From assembly GCA_038225475.1 (NCBI GenBank), contig JBBRRA010000007.1, forward strand, positions 62,001 to 126,000: a stretch of DNA of 64,000 bases, read 5' to 3'. A program made the position numbers and the translations under genes. Below the pieces are notes generated by a model. That model searched no databases. It worked only from the letters and a program-made list of their open reading frames with translations, and was not told where the DNA came from. Source of the DNA: Polymorphobacter_B sp038225475. GTDB lineage: Bacteria; Pseudomonadota; Alphaproteobacteria; Sphingomonadales; Sphingomonadaceae. This document shows, piece after piece, positions 17,265 through 27,701 of the stretch (position 1 is its first letter; each line of letters opens with the position of its first letter).

Positions 17265-19301
17265 TTAGTTGAGATAGCGCGCCAGCCTGCCGCCCGCATG
17301 CGCGGTGGCCGGATGGAGCTGGTCGTACACGACCGCATTTGCCAGCACGCGCTGAACATAGTCACGCGTCTCGCTGAACGGGATTTGTTCGATCCAGTCG
17401 ACTGCATCCACGCCGGCGTCGCGCGGGTCGCCGTTCAGCGCGATGAACTTGCGCGCGTTGCCCGGCCCGGCGTTGTACGCGGCGACCGCGAGCACATGGC
17501 TGCCGCCGAACTGATCGCGGATGCGCCCGAAATACGCGGCACCCAGCGTGACATTGTACACCGGATCGTCGGTCAGCCGCGGCGTGCTGTATGGCAGCCC
17601 GAGCTTGGCAGCGGTGTCGGCGGCGGTTCCCGGCAACAGCTGCATCAGCCCGCGGGCGTTGGCGCGGCTGATCGCGGCGCGGTCGAACTGGCTTTCCTGC
17701 CGCGCGATCGCGTGGATCATCGTCCAGCTGCCATCGAGCGTCGCGGGCAGGCTGAGCTGCGGATAGGCGATGTCGATGATGCTGAGCTCGCCATCGGCGC
17801 GCGCCGCCTTGCCGGTCAGCACGCCGAGATCGGCGCGGTCGAGTTCGCGCCCAAGGTCGCCGAGCAGCCGCTGCGCCTCGCCGGTGTCGGCACGGTCGAC
17901 CAGCGTCTTCATGAACAATGTCTGCCGCGTGCGGTCGCCAAGGTCGCCGAGCGCGCGGGTGATGCGGACGAAATCGTCGCGGTTGAACGCGGCGCGCGCG
18001 TCGGGACGCACGGTGACCGGGGCGGGCGCGGGCAGCGTCCAGGTGCCGAGCTTTTCGGCAGCGAGTTGCCCATAGAAATAGTCGACATGGACCGCAGCGG
18101 CGGCGTAGGCGTCGTGCGCGTCGGTCGCCATGCCGGCGGCTTCGGCGGCGCGGCCGAACCAATAATCGCCGCGCGCCTGGCTGACCGGGGTCAATGCGGT
18201 GCCGCGAACCGCATCGAAGTGCGGCAGCGCCTCGGTTGCGCGATTCAGCTTGCGCAGTGCCAGCCAGCCGGCGGTCCATTCGGTATCGATCAACAGCTGC
18301 CGCAGCCCGAGGCTGTGGTCGTTGAGCGGCCGCCCGAGCGGCAGCGCGTGATGGTTCGCCGCGATCCGACAGGCGGCATCATAGCGCCCGTCGCGGAACG
18401 CCGCGCGTGCGAATTCGAGCCGCGCCTTGAGCCAGCTTTCGGGGTCGAGCACGAGGCCGGGGGGTTCGTTATACGCCCCGAGCAGCGTCCGCGCGGCGTC
18501 GGCGTCGCCGTGCGCGCGCAGGTACAGCGCGCGGTCGAGCACGATGCCGGCGTCGTGCTGGACGGCGGGTGGCAGCGACTGCCAGCGCGCCTCGGCATCG
18601 CCCGCGCCGGTGCGCAGCGCGATCCGCGCCGCCGCCCATGGCTGGCGGTCGGCGGGGATCAGCGGCAGCAACCGCGCCGCCGCACTCGTCTGACCGCTCC
18701 AGAGCAGCCAGTCGATCCGGGTCAGATGGTCGATGGGCGTCAAGACGCTGCCGAAGCGCGCCTGCAACTCGCCCTCGGCCACCGCGTCGAGCCCGGCCGA
18801 GCCCCATGCCGCGCGCGCGCTGGCGGCGGCTTCGACCGATCGCCTGGTAGCCAGCTGCGCCTCTGCCAGCCGGAATTGCGCAAGCGGCCCCAACGGCGGG
18901 AACAGCGCGAAATATTTCAGCCGCGCCTCGGGCGAGACGCTCGCGTCGATCAGCTTTTCGGCACGGCGGCGCAGCGCGGTCTCGACCGGCCAGCCGCGAT
19001 ACGCCTGCAGGAACCCCGAAATCTCGGCAAAACTCGTCGGACCCGTATCGCGGCGCAGCCGGTCCCACGTCACCACTGCATCGAGCAGCGCATCGCGCGG
19101 CGGCCCGGCGATCGGCGACGCGGCGAGCAGGTCGAACCGCCCGGCATCGTTGTTTGCCAGCCGCGCGACGTAATAGGTGCGCATCGTCGCCGACATCGGG
19201 GCGGCAGGGGCTGCGGCGGGCGGCGCGGCCGAGCATGCCACCGCGCAGCCGAGCGCCAATCCGACGACACCGAACCGGAGTTTGCTGGACAAGCGGCGCA
19301 T
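17265..19301 (-). CDS. slt: Soluble lytic murein transglycosylase
   Basis: Periplasmic enzyme cleaving peptidoglycan glycan strands with formation of 1,6-anhydro ends. The 678-residue product has an N-terminal signal region (FGVVGLALGCAVACSAAPP), a long helical superhelix, and a C-terminal goose-lysozyme-like SLT domain with the catalytic Glu536 in IARQESQFDRAAIS, followed by ANARGLMQLLPGTAADTA and AVAAYNAGPGNA. The ATG at 19301 is preferred because AGGA stands 6 bases upstream; longer in-frame starts lack this. Cysteines near the cleavage site could make it a lipoprotein, but no clean lipobox is seen. It is divergent from dapA. Confidence 0.92.
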   Translation of the reverse strand: MRRLSSKLRFGVVGLALGCAVACSAAPPAAAPAAPMSATMRTYYVARLANNDAGRFDLLAASPIAGPPRDALLDAVVTWDRLRRDTGPTSFAEISGFLQAYRGWPVETALRRRAEKLIDASVSPEARLKYFALFPPLGPLAQFRLAEAQLATRRSVEAAASARAAWGSAGLDAVAEGELQARFGSVLTPIDHLTRIDWLLWSGQTSAAARLLPLIPADRQPWAAARIALRTGAGDAEARWQSLPPAVQHDAGIVLDRALYLRAHGDADAARTLLGAYNEPPGLVLDPESWLKARLEFARAAFRDGRYDAACRIAANHHALPLGRPLNDHSLGLRQLLIDTEWTAGWLALRKLNRATEALPHFDAVRGTALTPVSQARGDYWFGRAAEAAGMATDAHDAYAAAAVHVDYFYGQLAAEKLGTWTLPAPAPVTVRPDARAAFNRDDFVRITRALGDLGDRTRQTLFMKTLVDRADTGEAQRLLGDLGRELDRADLGVLTGKAARADGELSIIDIAYPQLSLPATLDGSWTMIHAIARQESQFDRAAISRANARGLMQLLPGTAADTAAKLGLPYSTPRLTDDPVYNVTLGAAYFGRIRDQFGGSHVLAVAAYNAGPGNARKFIALNGDPRDAGVDAVDWIEQIPFSETRDYVQRVLANAVVYDQLHPATAHAGGRLARYLN

Positions 19302-19390
19302 CGGCTTCCTATCTGTCATCGAACATTCGTGCAGGGCTGCACTGCTTGCCTTAAGCGGTCGCATCGGCGCGGTGAAGAAGGTTTGAAACA

Positions 19391-20263
19391 ATGTTTGGCG
19401 GATCGATCCCGGCGCTGGTGACGCCGTTCCACGACGGCGCGATCGACAGCGCGGCGTTCGAGGCGTTTGTCGACTGGCAGATCGCGCAAGGATCGTCGGC
19501 GCTGGTGCCGTGCGGCACGACCGGCGAATCGGCGACGCTGACCATCGAGGAGCATAACCACGTCATCGACTTGACGATGAACGCGGTGGCCGGGCGCGTC
19601 CCGGTGATCGCGGGCTGCGGGTCGAACGATACCGCGACCGCGCTGATCCACATGCGCCATGCGATCCATGCCGGGGCGGCGGCGGCGCTGGTCGTCTGCC
19701 CTTATTACAACAAGCCGAGCCAGGAGGGGCTGTACGCGCATTTCCGCATGCTCCACGACGGCTGCGACCTGCCGATCATCATCTATAACATCCCCGGGCG
19801 CTCGGTGGTCGATATGAGCGTCGAGACGATGGCGCGGCTGGCGCAGTTGCCGCGGATCATCGGCGTCAAGGACGCGACCGGCAATGTCGCGCGCGCGTCG
19901 GCGCAACGCGCGGCGTGCGGCGGCGATTTCATCCAGCTGTCGGGCAACGACGACATGGCGCTGGGGTTCATGGCGATGGGCGGGCACGGCTGTATCTCGG
20001 TGACGGCGAACGTCGCCCCGAAGCTGTGCGCCGAATTTCAGGCGGCGTGCGCGCGCGGCGATTATACCGCCGCGCTGCTGCTGCAGGACGGGCTGTTTCC
20101 GCTCCACGCCGCGCTGTTTACCGACGCCAGCCCGGGGCCGACCAAGTACGCGCTCGCCGAACTGGGGCATATGAGGTTCGAGACGCGGCTGCCGATCACG
20201 CCGCCGAGCGCCGCCGCGCGCGCCGCCGTCGATGCTGCGATGAAGCACGCCGGGCTGACCTGA
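19391..20263 (+). CDS. dapA: 4-hydroxy-tetrahydrodipicolinate synthase
   Basis: Condenses pyruvate with aspartate semialdehyde in lysine and diaminopimelate synthesis. The 290-residue TIM barrel carries the Schiff-base lysine K160 in IIGVKDATGN, the catalytic Y132 in IIIYNIPGR and the substrate loop VPCGTTGESATL (about 39-50). YYNKPSQEGLYAHF is the second family signature. Its stop overlaps the smpB start by one base (TGATG), so translation is probably coupled. It is divergent from slt, a peptidoglycan enzyme. Confidence 0.97.
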   Translation: MFGGSIPALVTPFHDGAIDSAAFEAFVDWQIAQGSSALVPCGTTGESATLTIEEHNHVIDLTMNAVAGRVPVIAGCGSNDTATALIHMRHAIHAGAAAALVVCPYYNKPSQEGLYAHFRMLHDGCDLPIIIYNIPGRSVVDMSVETMARLAQLPRIIGVKDATGNVARASAQRAACGGDFIQLSGNDDMALGFMAMGGHGCISVTANVAPKLCAEFQAACARGDYTAALLLQDGLFPLHAALFTDASPGPTKYALAELGHMRFETRLPITPPSAAARAAVDAAMKHAGLT

Positions 20264-20745
20264 TGGCGCGCGCTTATGTGAACACCGGCATCAAGGCCAA
20301 GATCGTCGCCGAGAACCGGCGCGCGCGCTATGAGTTCTTCATCGACGAGGTGCTCGAGGCAGGGATTGCGCTGGCCGGAACCGAGGTCAAGGCGCTGCGG
20401 CAGGGCGAAGGCTCGATCGCCGAGGCCTATGCCGAATTGAAGGACGGCCAGATGTGGCTGGTCAACGCCAACATTCCTGAATTCAGCCACGGCAACCGCC
20501 ACAATCACGAGCCCAAACGGCCGCGCAAGCTGCTGCTCCACGAGCGCGAGATCAAGCGCTTCAACGGCGCGGTGACGCGGCAGGGCATGACGCTGGTGCC
20601 GCTGATGATCTATTTCAACGACCGTGGCCGCGCCAAGGTCGAACTGGCGCTCGCCAAGGGCAAAAAGCTTCACGACAAGCGCGAAACCGACAAGGCACGC
20701 GACTGGAAGCGCGAGGCAGGGCGGATTTTGCGCGAGCGGGGGTAG
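20263..20745 (+). CDS. smpB: SsrA (tmRNA)-binding protein SmpB
   Basis: Brings tmRNA to stalled ribosomes for trans-translation. The 160-residue product has NRRARYEFFIDEVLEAGIALAGTEVKALR, the RNA-binding strands with NIPEFSHGNRHNHEP, and the basic tail KGKKLHDKRETDKARDWKREAGR that folds in the A site. The start codon overlaps the dapA stop by one base. The order dapA-smpB is common in alphaproteobacteria. No tmRNA gene was seen in this window. Confidence 0.97.
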   Translation: MARAYVNTGIKAKIVAENRRARYEFFIDEVLEAGIALAGTEVKALRQGEGSIAEAYAELKDGQMWLVNANIPEFSHGNRHNHEPKRPRKLLLHEREIKRFNGAVTRQGMTLVPLMIYFNDRGRAKVELALAKGKKLHDKRETDKARDWKREAGRILRERG

Positions 20746-20753
20746 GGGGCGGT

Positions 20754-20778
20754 GTCCGCTTTCGCCCCGCTAGCGGAC
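20754..20778. terminator. Hairpin downstream of smpB
   Basis: GTCCGCT (20754-20760) and AGCGGAC (20772-20778) form a perfect 7-bp stem with an 11-base loop, 9 bases after the smpB stop. There is no T tract. It may terminate the dapA-smpB message or be a member of a dispersed intergenic repeat. Confidence 0.4.
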
Positions 20779-20806
20779 GCTGGTCGGCGGGCGTAAACCA
20801 GTCACT

Positions 20807-21046
20807 ATGAACGTCACCGGTAATACGATCTGCAGGTTCGTCGCTCCCGACGGCCTCATGCGCTTCTCTGTACGTCAACGGCGCGATGGTCTTTTTGTGG
20901 TCGTTCACGACGGGGCCGTTCTCGGGGATGGTTCTCAGCCGTACTGGATGGAAGACCGCGTTCTAAGCGGACTTTTCGGAAGTGCCGACTTGGCCGAAGA
21001 GGAGCTTCGACGAAAAATCTGGGATGGTTGGACGCGAGAAGTCTGA
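20807..21046 (+). CDS. Small hypothetical protein
   Basis: A 79-residue product with no recognised family. It reads like a small soluble beta-rich domain (FVAPDGLMRFSVRQRRDGLFVVVHDGAV) followed by an acidic helix (LFGSADLAEEELRRKIWDGW). No signal peptide or membrane segment is visible. No strong ribosome site precedes the ATG. The GC content is visibly lower than in smpB or the downstream oxidoreductase, which hints at a different origin. It is kept as a gene because composition and length are protein-like and no better ORF overlaps it. Confidence 0.5.
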   Translation: MNVTGNTICRFVAPDGLMRFSVRQRRDGLFVVVHDGAVLGDGSQPYWMEDRVLSGLFGSADLAEEELRRKIWDGWTREV

Positions 21047-21154
21047 CCGCCGCACGCCGCTTCCCACCGCATAGCAGCCGCTTTCCCCAAACTCCCCCAC
21101 TTCCCCTCGCCCCCCGACTCCCGCTAAATCAGCCTTCTCCACGGGAAGGACATC

Positions 21155-21802
21155 ATGACCGACGGCCTGAAATCCAAGCTCATCGCCACCAAGCAGGCGT
21201 GGGCGCGCGCCGGGCGGTTGTTGACCGGCACTGTCGGCGATCCCGCAACCGACCGGCTGCCGCCGGGGCAGCGGCTGGTCACCGACTGGCCGGTGCTCGA
21301 CCTTGGCATCCAGCCCGATGTGCCGCAGGCCGACTGGCGGTTGCGGATCGACGGCGCGGTCGAAAACCCGGTGACATGGGATTATTCGACGCTGCTCGAG
21401 CAGCCGGTGTTCGAGGATGTGTCCGACATCCACTGCGTCACGCAATGGTCGCGCTATGACAACCGCTGGACCGGCGTTTCGACGCAGCATCTGCTCAAGC
21501 TGGTCAAGCCGCTGGCGGCGGCGCGGCATGTCATCCTGTCGAGCTATGACGGCTATACCACCAATGTCGCGCTCGAACATTTCGCCGAGGACGACTGCCT
21601 GCTGGCGCATTCGCACGACGACGTGCCGCTGACGCGCCAGCACGGCGGCCCGGTGCGGCTGATCATTCCGCGCTATTATCTGTGGAAATCGGCGAAGTGG
21701 ATCAAGCGCATCGAATTCGCCAGCAGCGATGCTCCGGGGTTTTGGGAAACGCGCGGCTACCACAATGTCGGCGATCCATGGCTTGAACAGCGTTATGGAT
21801 AA
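21155..21802 (+). CDS. Cytoplasmic sulfite-oxidase-fold molybdopterin oxidoreductase
   Basis: A 215-residue protein of the oxidoreductase molybdopterin-binding (sulfite oxidase/YedY-like) family. The family core is present: WRLRIDGAVENPVTWDYSTLL, the molybdenum-ligand Cys94 in DIHCVTQWSR, WTGVSTQHLLKLV, HGGPVRLIIPRYYLWKSAKWIKRIEF and the C-terminal FWETRGYHNVGDPW. Unlike MsrP/YedY it has no Tat or Sec signal peptide, so it is probably cytoplasmic. No membrane haem partner (MsrQ) is adjacent. GGAAGGA precedes the ATG. Its end overlaps the hybrid kinase gene by 8 bases. Substrate unknown. Confidence 0.85.
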   Translation: MTDGLKSKLIATKQAWARAGRLLTGTVGDPATDRLPPGQRLVTDWPVLDLGIQPDVPQADWRLRIDGAVENPVTWDYSTLLEQPVFEDVSDIHCVTQWSRYDNRWTGVSTQHLLKLVKPLAAARHVILSSYDGYTTNVALEHFAEDDCLLAHSHDDVPLTRQHGGPVRLIIPRYYLWKSAKWIKRIEFASSDAPGFWETRGYHNVGDPWLEQRYG

Positions 21803-23315
21803 AATCGCGCCGCCGTTCAGCGAACGCGCGCTGCCCGCGACGTTGCGGATGCTGCAGGGGCTGCCGCTCGGCCTCGCCATCCTCGACAGCAACGGCACCT
21901 TCCTGCGCTCGAACGATGCGTTCCGCGAAACCGTCGGGTGCGATCCGACCAGCTTCGGCCTTGCCGCGCTGGCGATCGAGGAAGACCGCGCGCATCTGCT
22001 GGGGTCGGTCCGTGCGGTGATTGAGGGGCAGGTCAACCCGCCCGAATGCCGCGTGCGTCTGGCCGCGCGGCCCGACGAGACGATCTCGCTGAACCTCGCG
22101 CTGGCCCCGCCGGGGTGGGGCTTTGCCGTGCTGGTGGCAGTGCGCGACATTCGCGAACAGCTCAAGCTCGAACGCCAGGTCGCGCAGGTCACCAAGATGC
22201 AGGCCGTCGGGCAGCTTGCTGGCGGCATCGCGCACGATTTCAACAATATCCTGACCGCAGTGCTCGGACTGTGCGATCAGCTGCTCGAAGGCCGCGCGCC
22301 CGACGATCCCGACTACGACGATATCGACCAGATCCGCCAGAACGGCAACCGCGCCGCCGATCTGGTCCGGCAGCTGCTCGCCTTTGCCCGGCAGCAGACG
22401 CTGCGCCCGCAGCTGCTCGCGGTCGACGCGGTAATCGCCGGGGTCGAGCCGCTGCTGCGCCGCCTGCTCGGGTCGGCTATCCCGCTGACCATCGCGCCGG
22501 GCCGCGATCTCGGCATGGTGCGCGTCGATCCGGGGCAGCTCGAACAGGTGATCGTCAACCTGGTCGTCAATGCGCGCGACGCGATGCCCGACGGCGGCAC
22601 CGTAACGATTGCCAGTCACGCCGTCGCTGCCGCCGATGTCCGCGCGCTGGGCCATGAGATCATGCCGGTCGCCGACTATATCGCGATCGTCGTCACCGAT
22701 ACCGGGACCGGCATCGCGCCCGAAATCAGCGCCAAGATTTTCGAGCCGTTCTTCACCACCAAGGCGATCGGGCAGGGCACCGGGCTCGGGCTGTCGACGG
22801 TCTATGGCATCGTCAAGCAAACCGGCGGCTTCATCTTTGTCGGCGCGGGTGCCGAGCGCGGCACCAGCTTCACGATCTATTTCCCGGCGTTGCCGCGTCC
22901 GGCCGAAGCCGCGATGCCCGATGCGCCCGCGCCGAACAGCGGCGAGGTGCTGACCGGAACCGTGCTGCTGGTCGAAGACGACCGCGCCGTGCGGCTGGTC
23001 GTCGAACGCGCGCTGAAGTCGCTCGGGCTGGCGGTCGTCAGCGCGGTCGACGGCGTCGCCGGGCTCGAGGCCCTCGACAGCGCCGGCGCGTCGATCGACA
23101 TCCTCGTCTCCGATGTCGTCATGCCCGGCATCGACGGCGTCGCGCTGCTCGAGGCGGCACGGCAGCGCTTCCCCAGCCTGCCGGCAGTTTTGATGTCGGG
23201 CTATGCCGAACCGCCGCAGCGCCGCGCGGTCGGGCGCACCGGCGTGGTGTTTCTCGCCAAACCGTTCGCAATCCGCGACTTATTGTCGGCTGTCCGATCC
23301 GCCATGATGCGCTAG
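21795..23315 (+). CDS. CckA-like hybrid histidine kinase without membrane segments
   Basis: A 506-residue sensor kinase: PAS-like region (about 20-115), HisKA with phospho-acceptor His147 in LAGGIAHDFNNILTAVLGL, HATPase with VNLVVNARDAMPDGGTV, DTGTGIAPEI and GTGLGLSTVYGIVKQTGG, and a C-terminal receiver (about 390-505) with VEDD and acceptor Asp440 in LVSDVVMPGIDG. The kinase core and the MSGYAE motif resemble CckA, the alphaproteobacterial cell-cycle kinase that feeds ChpT and CtrA. Typical CckA has two N-terminal membrane helices; none is seen here. The ATG at 21795 overlaps the preceding oxidoreductase gene. It may be the cell-cycle CckA or a paralogue. Confidence 0.85.
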   Translation: MDKIAPPFSERALPATLRMLQGLPLGLAILDSNGTFLRSNDAFRETVGCDPTSFGLAALAIEEDRAHLLGSVRAVIEGQVNPPECRVRLAARPDETISLNLALAPPGWGFAVLVAVRDIREQLKLERQVAQVTKMQAVGQLAGGIAHDFNNILTAVLGLCDQLLEGRAPDDPDYDDIDQIRQNGNRAADLVRQLLAFARQQTLRPQLLAVDAVIAGVEPLLRRLLGSAIPLTIAPGRDLGMVRVDPGQLEQVIVNLVVNARDAMPDGGTVTIASHAVAAADVRALGHEIMPVADYIAIVVTDTGTGIAPEISAKIFEPFFTTKAIGQGTGLGLSTVYGIVKQTGGFIFVGAGAERGTSFTIYFPALPRPAEAAMPDAPAPNSGEVLTGTVLLVEDDRAVRLVVERALKSLGLAVVSAVDGVAGLEALDSAGASIDILVSDVVMPGIDGVALLEAARQRFPSLPAVLMSGYAEPPQRRAVGRTGVVFLAKPFAIRDLLSAVRSAMMR

Positions 23316-23372
23316 AGCGCGGCGTGTGGCTTGCACGCATGGGGCTTTGTGCGTAATCGGAACGCTTAGCGA

Positions 23373-23783
23373 ATGCGTAACGAAGCGGAGGACGATATCA
23401 CTGCGACGCTGCATCCGGGCACGTCCGCCGTCGCCGCGCGCCGCGTGCTGATCGTCGAAGACGAACTGCTGATTGCAATGGTGCTCGAGGATATTCTCGA
23501 CCTGCTCGGCTGCACCGTCGCCGGCCATGCGACGACGCTTGCCGAAGCCGATGCGCTGGTTGCGGCGAACGATGTCGATGTCGCGGTGCTCGATGTCAAT
23601 CTGGGGGCCGATCCGGTGTACCCGCTCGCCGACCGGCTGCGCGCCGCGGGCATCGGCATCGTGTTCGCCACCGGCTCGCACCGCAGCCAGCTTCCCAAAC
23701 GCTTTGCCGATTGCCCAGTGATGGAAAAGCCCTATGCTTTTCCGGCGGTTGAGGCGGCATTAAAGGCGTTCGACATCGCCTGA
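23373..23783 (+). CDS. Single-domain response regulator
   Basis: A 136-residue stand-alone receiver. The fold starts at about residue 23 (RRVLIVEDELLIAMVLEDIL) with the acidic pair in VEDE, phospho-acceptor Asp74 in DVAVLDVNLG, a Ser/Thr switch near FATGSH and Lys in MEKPYAF. There is no output domain, so it must act by protein contact or as a phosphate sink. It follows the CckA-like hybrid kinase by 57 bases and may take part in the same relay. It precedes recA but is separated from it by an SOS promoter. Confidence 0.85.
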   Translation: MRNEAEDDITATLHPGTSAVAARRVLIVEDELLIAMVLEDILDLLGCTVAGHATTLAEADALVAANDVDVAVLDVNLGADPVYPLADRLRAAGIGIVFATGSHRSQLPKRFADCPVMEKPYAFPAVEAALKAFDIA

Positions 23784-23793
23784 AGTTTTTCGC

Positions 23794-23808
23794 GTTCGCT
23801 ACTTGTTC
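23794..23808 (+). promoter_or_regulatory. LexA (SOS) box of recA
   Basis: GTTC at 23794-23797 and again at 23805-23808, separated by exactly 7 bases, is the alphaproteobacterial LexA operator GTTC-N7-GTTC. It lies 74 bases upstream of the recA ATG. The second half also starts the inverted repeat TGTTC-CTATA-GAACA (23804-23818). A weak promoter (TTGTTC, 17 bases, TACGGT) overlaps it, consistent with repression by LexA. Confidence 0.85.
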
Positions 23809-23881
23809 CTATAGAACAGATACGGTACGGTGATTGCCATTGTAGGGGCGTCAACCGGGCTATAGGGAAGGCACACGCATC

Positions 23882-24955
23882 ATGGCGGCAGCATTGAAAG
23901 TGGTGGACGGGGGCATGGACAAGGCAAAGGCGCTCGAAGCGGCGCTGGCACAGATCGACCGCGCCTTCGGCAAGGGCTCGGTGATGAAGCTCGGCTCGCG
24001 CGAAACGATGGAAATCGAATCGTCGCCGACCGGCTCGCTTGGCCTCGACATCGCGCTCGGCATCGGCGGACTGCCGCGCGGCCGCGTCATCGAAATTTAT
24101 GGCCCCGAAAGCTCGGGCAAGACGACGCTGGCGCTGCACTGCATCGCCGAAGCGCAAAAGGCTGGCGGCACCGCGGCGTTCGTCGATGCCGAACATGCGC
24201 TCGACCCGGCTTATGCGAAGAAACTCGGCGTCAACATCGACGAGCTCATTGTCTCGCAGCCCGATACCGGCGAGCAGGCGCTCGAGATTGTCGATACTTT
24301 GGTCCGTTCGAACGCGATCGATGTGCTGGTCATCGATTCGGTCGCTGCACTCGTGCCGCGTGCCGAAATCGAAGGCGAGATGGGCGACAGTCATGTCGGC
24401 CTGCAGGCGCGGTTGATGAGCCAGTCGCTGCGCAAGCTGACCGGTTCGATCAGCCGCTCGCGCTGCATCGTCATCTTCATCAACCAGCTGCGCATGAAAA
24501 TCGGCGTGATGTACGGCAACCCCGAAACGACGACCGGCGGCAACGCGCTGAAGTTCTACGCCAGCGTCCGCCTCGATATCCGCCGCACCGGCCAGATCAA
24601 GGACCGCGACGACATCGTCGGCAACACCACACGGGTCAAGGTCGTCAAGAACAAGGTGTCGCCGCCGTTCAAGCAGGTCGAATTCGACATCATGTACGGC
24701 GAGGGCATTTCGAAGACCGGCGAAATCCTCGACCTCGGCGTCAAGGCGAACGTCGTCGAAAAGTCGGGATCATGGTTCAGCTTCGATTCGATCCGCATCG
24801 GTCAGGGCCGCGAGAACGCCAAGAAATATCTCAAGGAAAACCCCGACATCCGGGACCGCATCGAAAAGGCGATCCGCGATAACGCTGCCGGCATCGGCGA
24901 GGCGCTGATGGTCGGGCCCGATGCCGACGACGCCAGCGACGACGCGGAGATGTAG
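23882..24955 (+). CDS. recA: Recombinase RecA
   Basis: DNA strand exchange and LexA co-protease. The 357-residue product has the Walker A GPESSGKT at residues 74-81, the Walker B VLVIDSVAALVP, the loop L1 EGEMGDSHVGLQARLMSQ and the loop L2 region NQLRMKIGVMYGNPETTTGG. A short acidic tail (DADDASDDAEM) ends the protein as usual. It is preceded by a clear SOS box. A hairpin follows before alaS; the recA-alaS order is conserved in many proteobacteria. Confidence 0.98.
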   Translation: MAAALKVVDGGMDKAKALEAALAQIDRAFGKGSVMKLGSRETMEIESSPTGSLGLDIALGIGGLPRGRVIEIYGPESSGKTTLALHCIAEAQKAGGTAAFVDAEHALDPAYAKKLGVNIDELIVSQPDTGEQALEIVDTLVRSNAIDVLVIDSVAALVPRAEIEGEMGDSHVGLQARLMSQSLRKLTGSISRSRCIVIFINQLRMKIGVMYGNPETTTGGNALKFYASVRLDIRRTGQIKDRDDIVGNTTRVKVVKNKVSPPFKQVEFDIMYGEGISKTGEILDLGVKANVVEKSGSWFSFDSIRIGQGRENAKKYLKENPDIRDRIEKAIRDNAAGIGEALMVGPDADDASDDAEM

Positions 24956-24964
24956 CAGGCAAAC

Positions 24965-24989
24965 GGCGGGTGCTTGAGAAGCGCCCGCC
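24965..24989 (+). terminator. Hairpin after recA
   Basis: An 11-bp stem starting nine bases after the recA stop (left arm 24965-24975, loop GAG, right arm 24979-24989, one T-G wobble). There is no strong T tract after it. It probably separates recA from alaS, whose ATG is 20 bases downstream. Confidence 0.6.
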
Positions 24990-25009
24990 GCTCGCCTAAG
25001 TCTTGCCGC

Positions 25010-27670
<2,661 letters not shown>

Positions 27671-27701
27671 CCGCGCCCGGCGAAGCGCGGGGGAATTGAT
27701 C

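Noticed and set aside
17298..19421. 707-codon plus-strand frame
   Set aside because: Antisense to slt, which has its signal peptide and catalytic motif. Shadow of high third-position GC.
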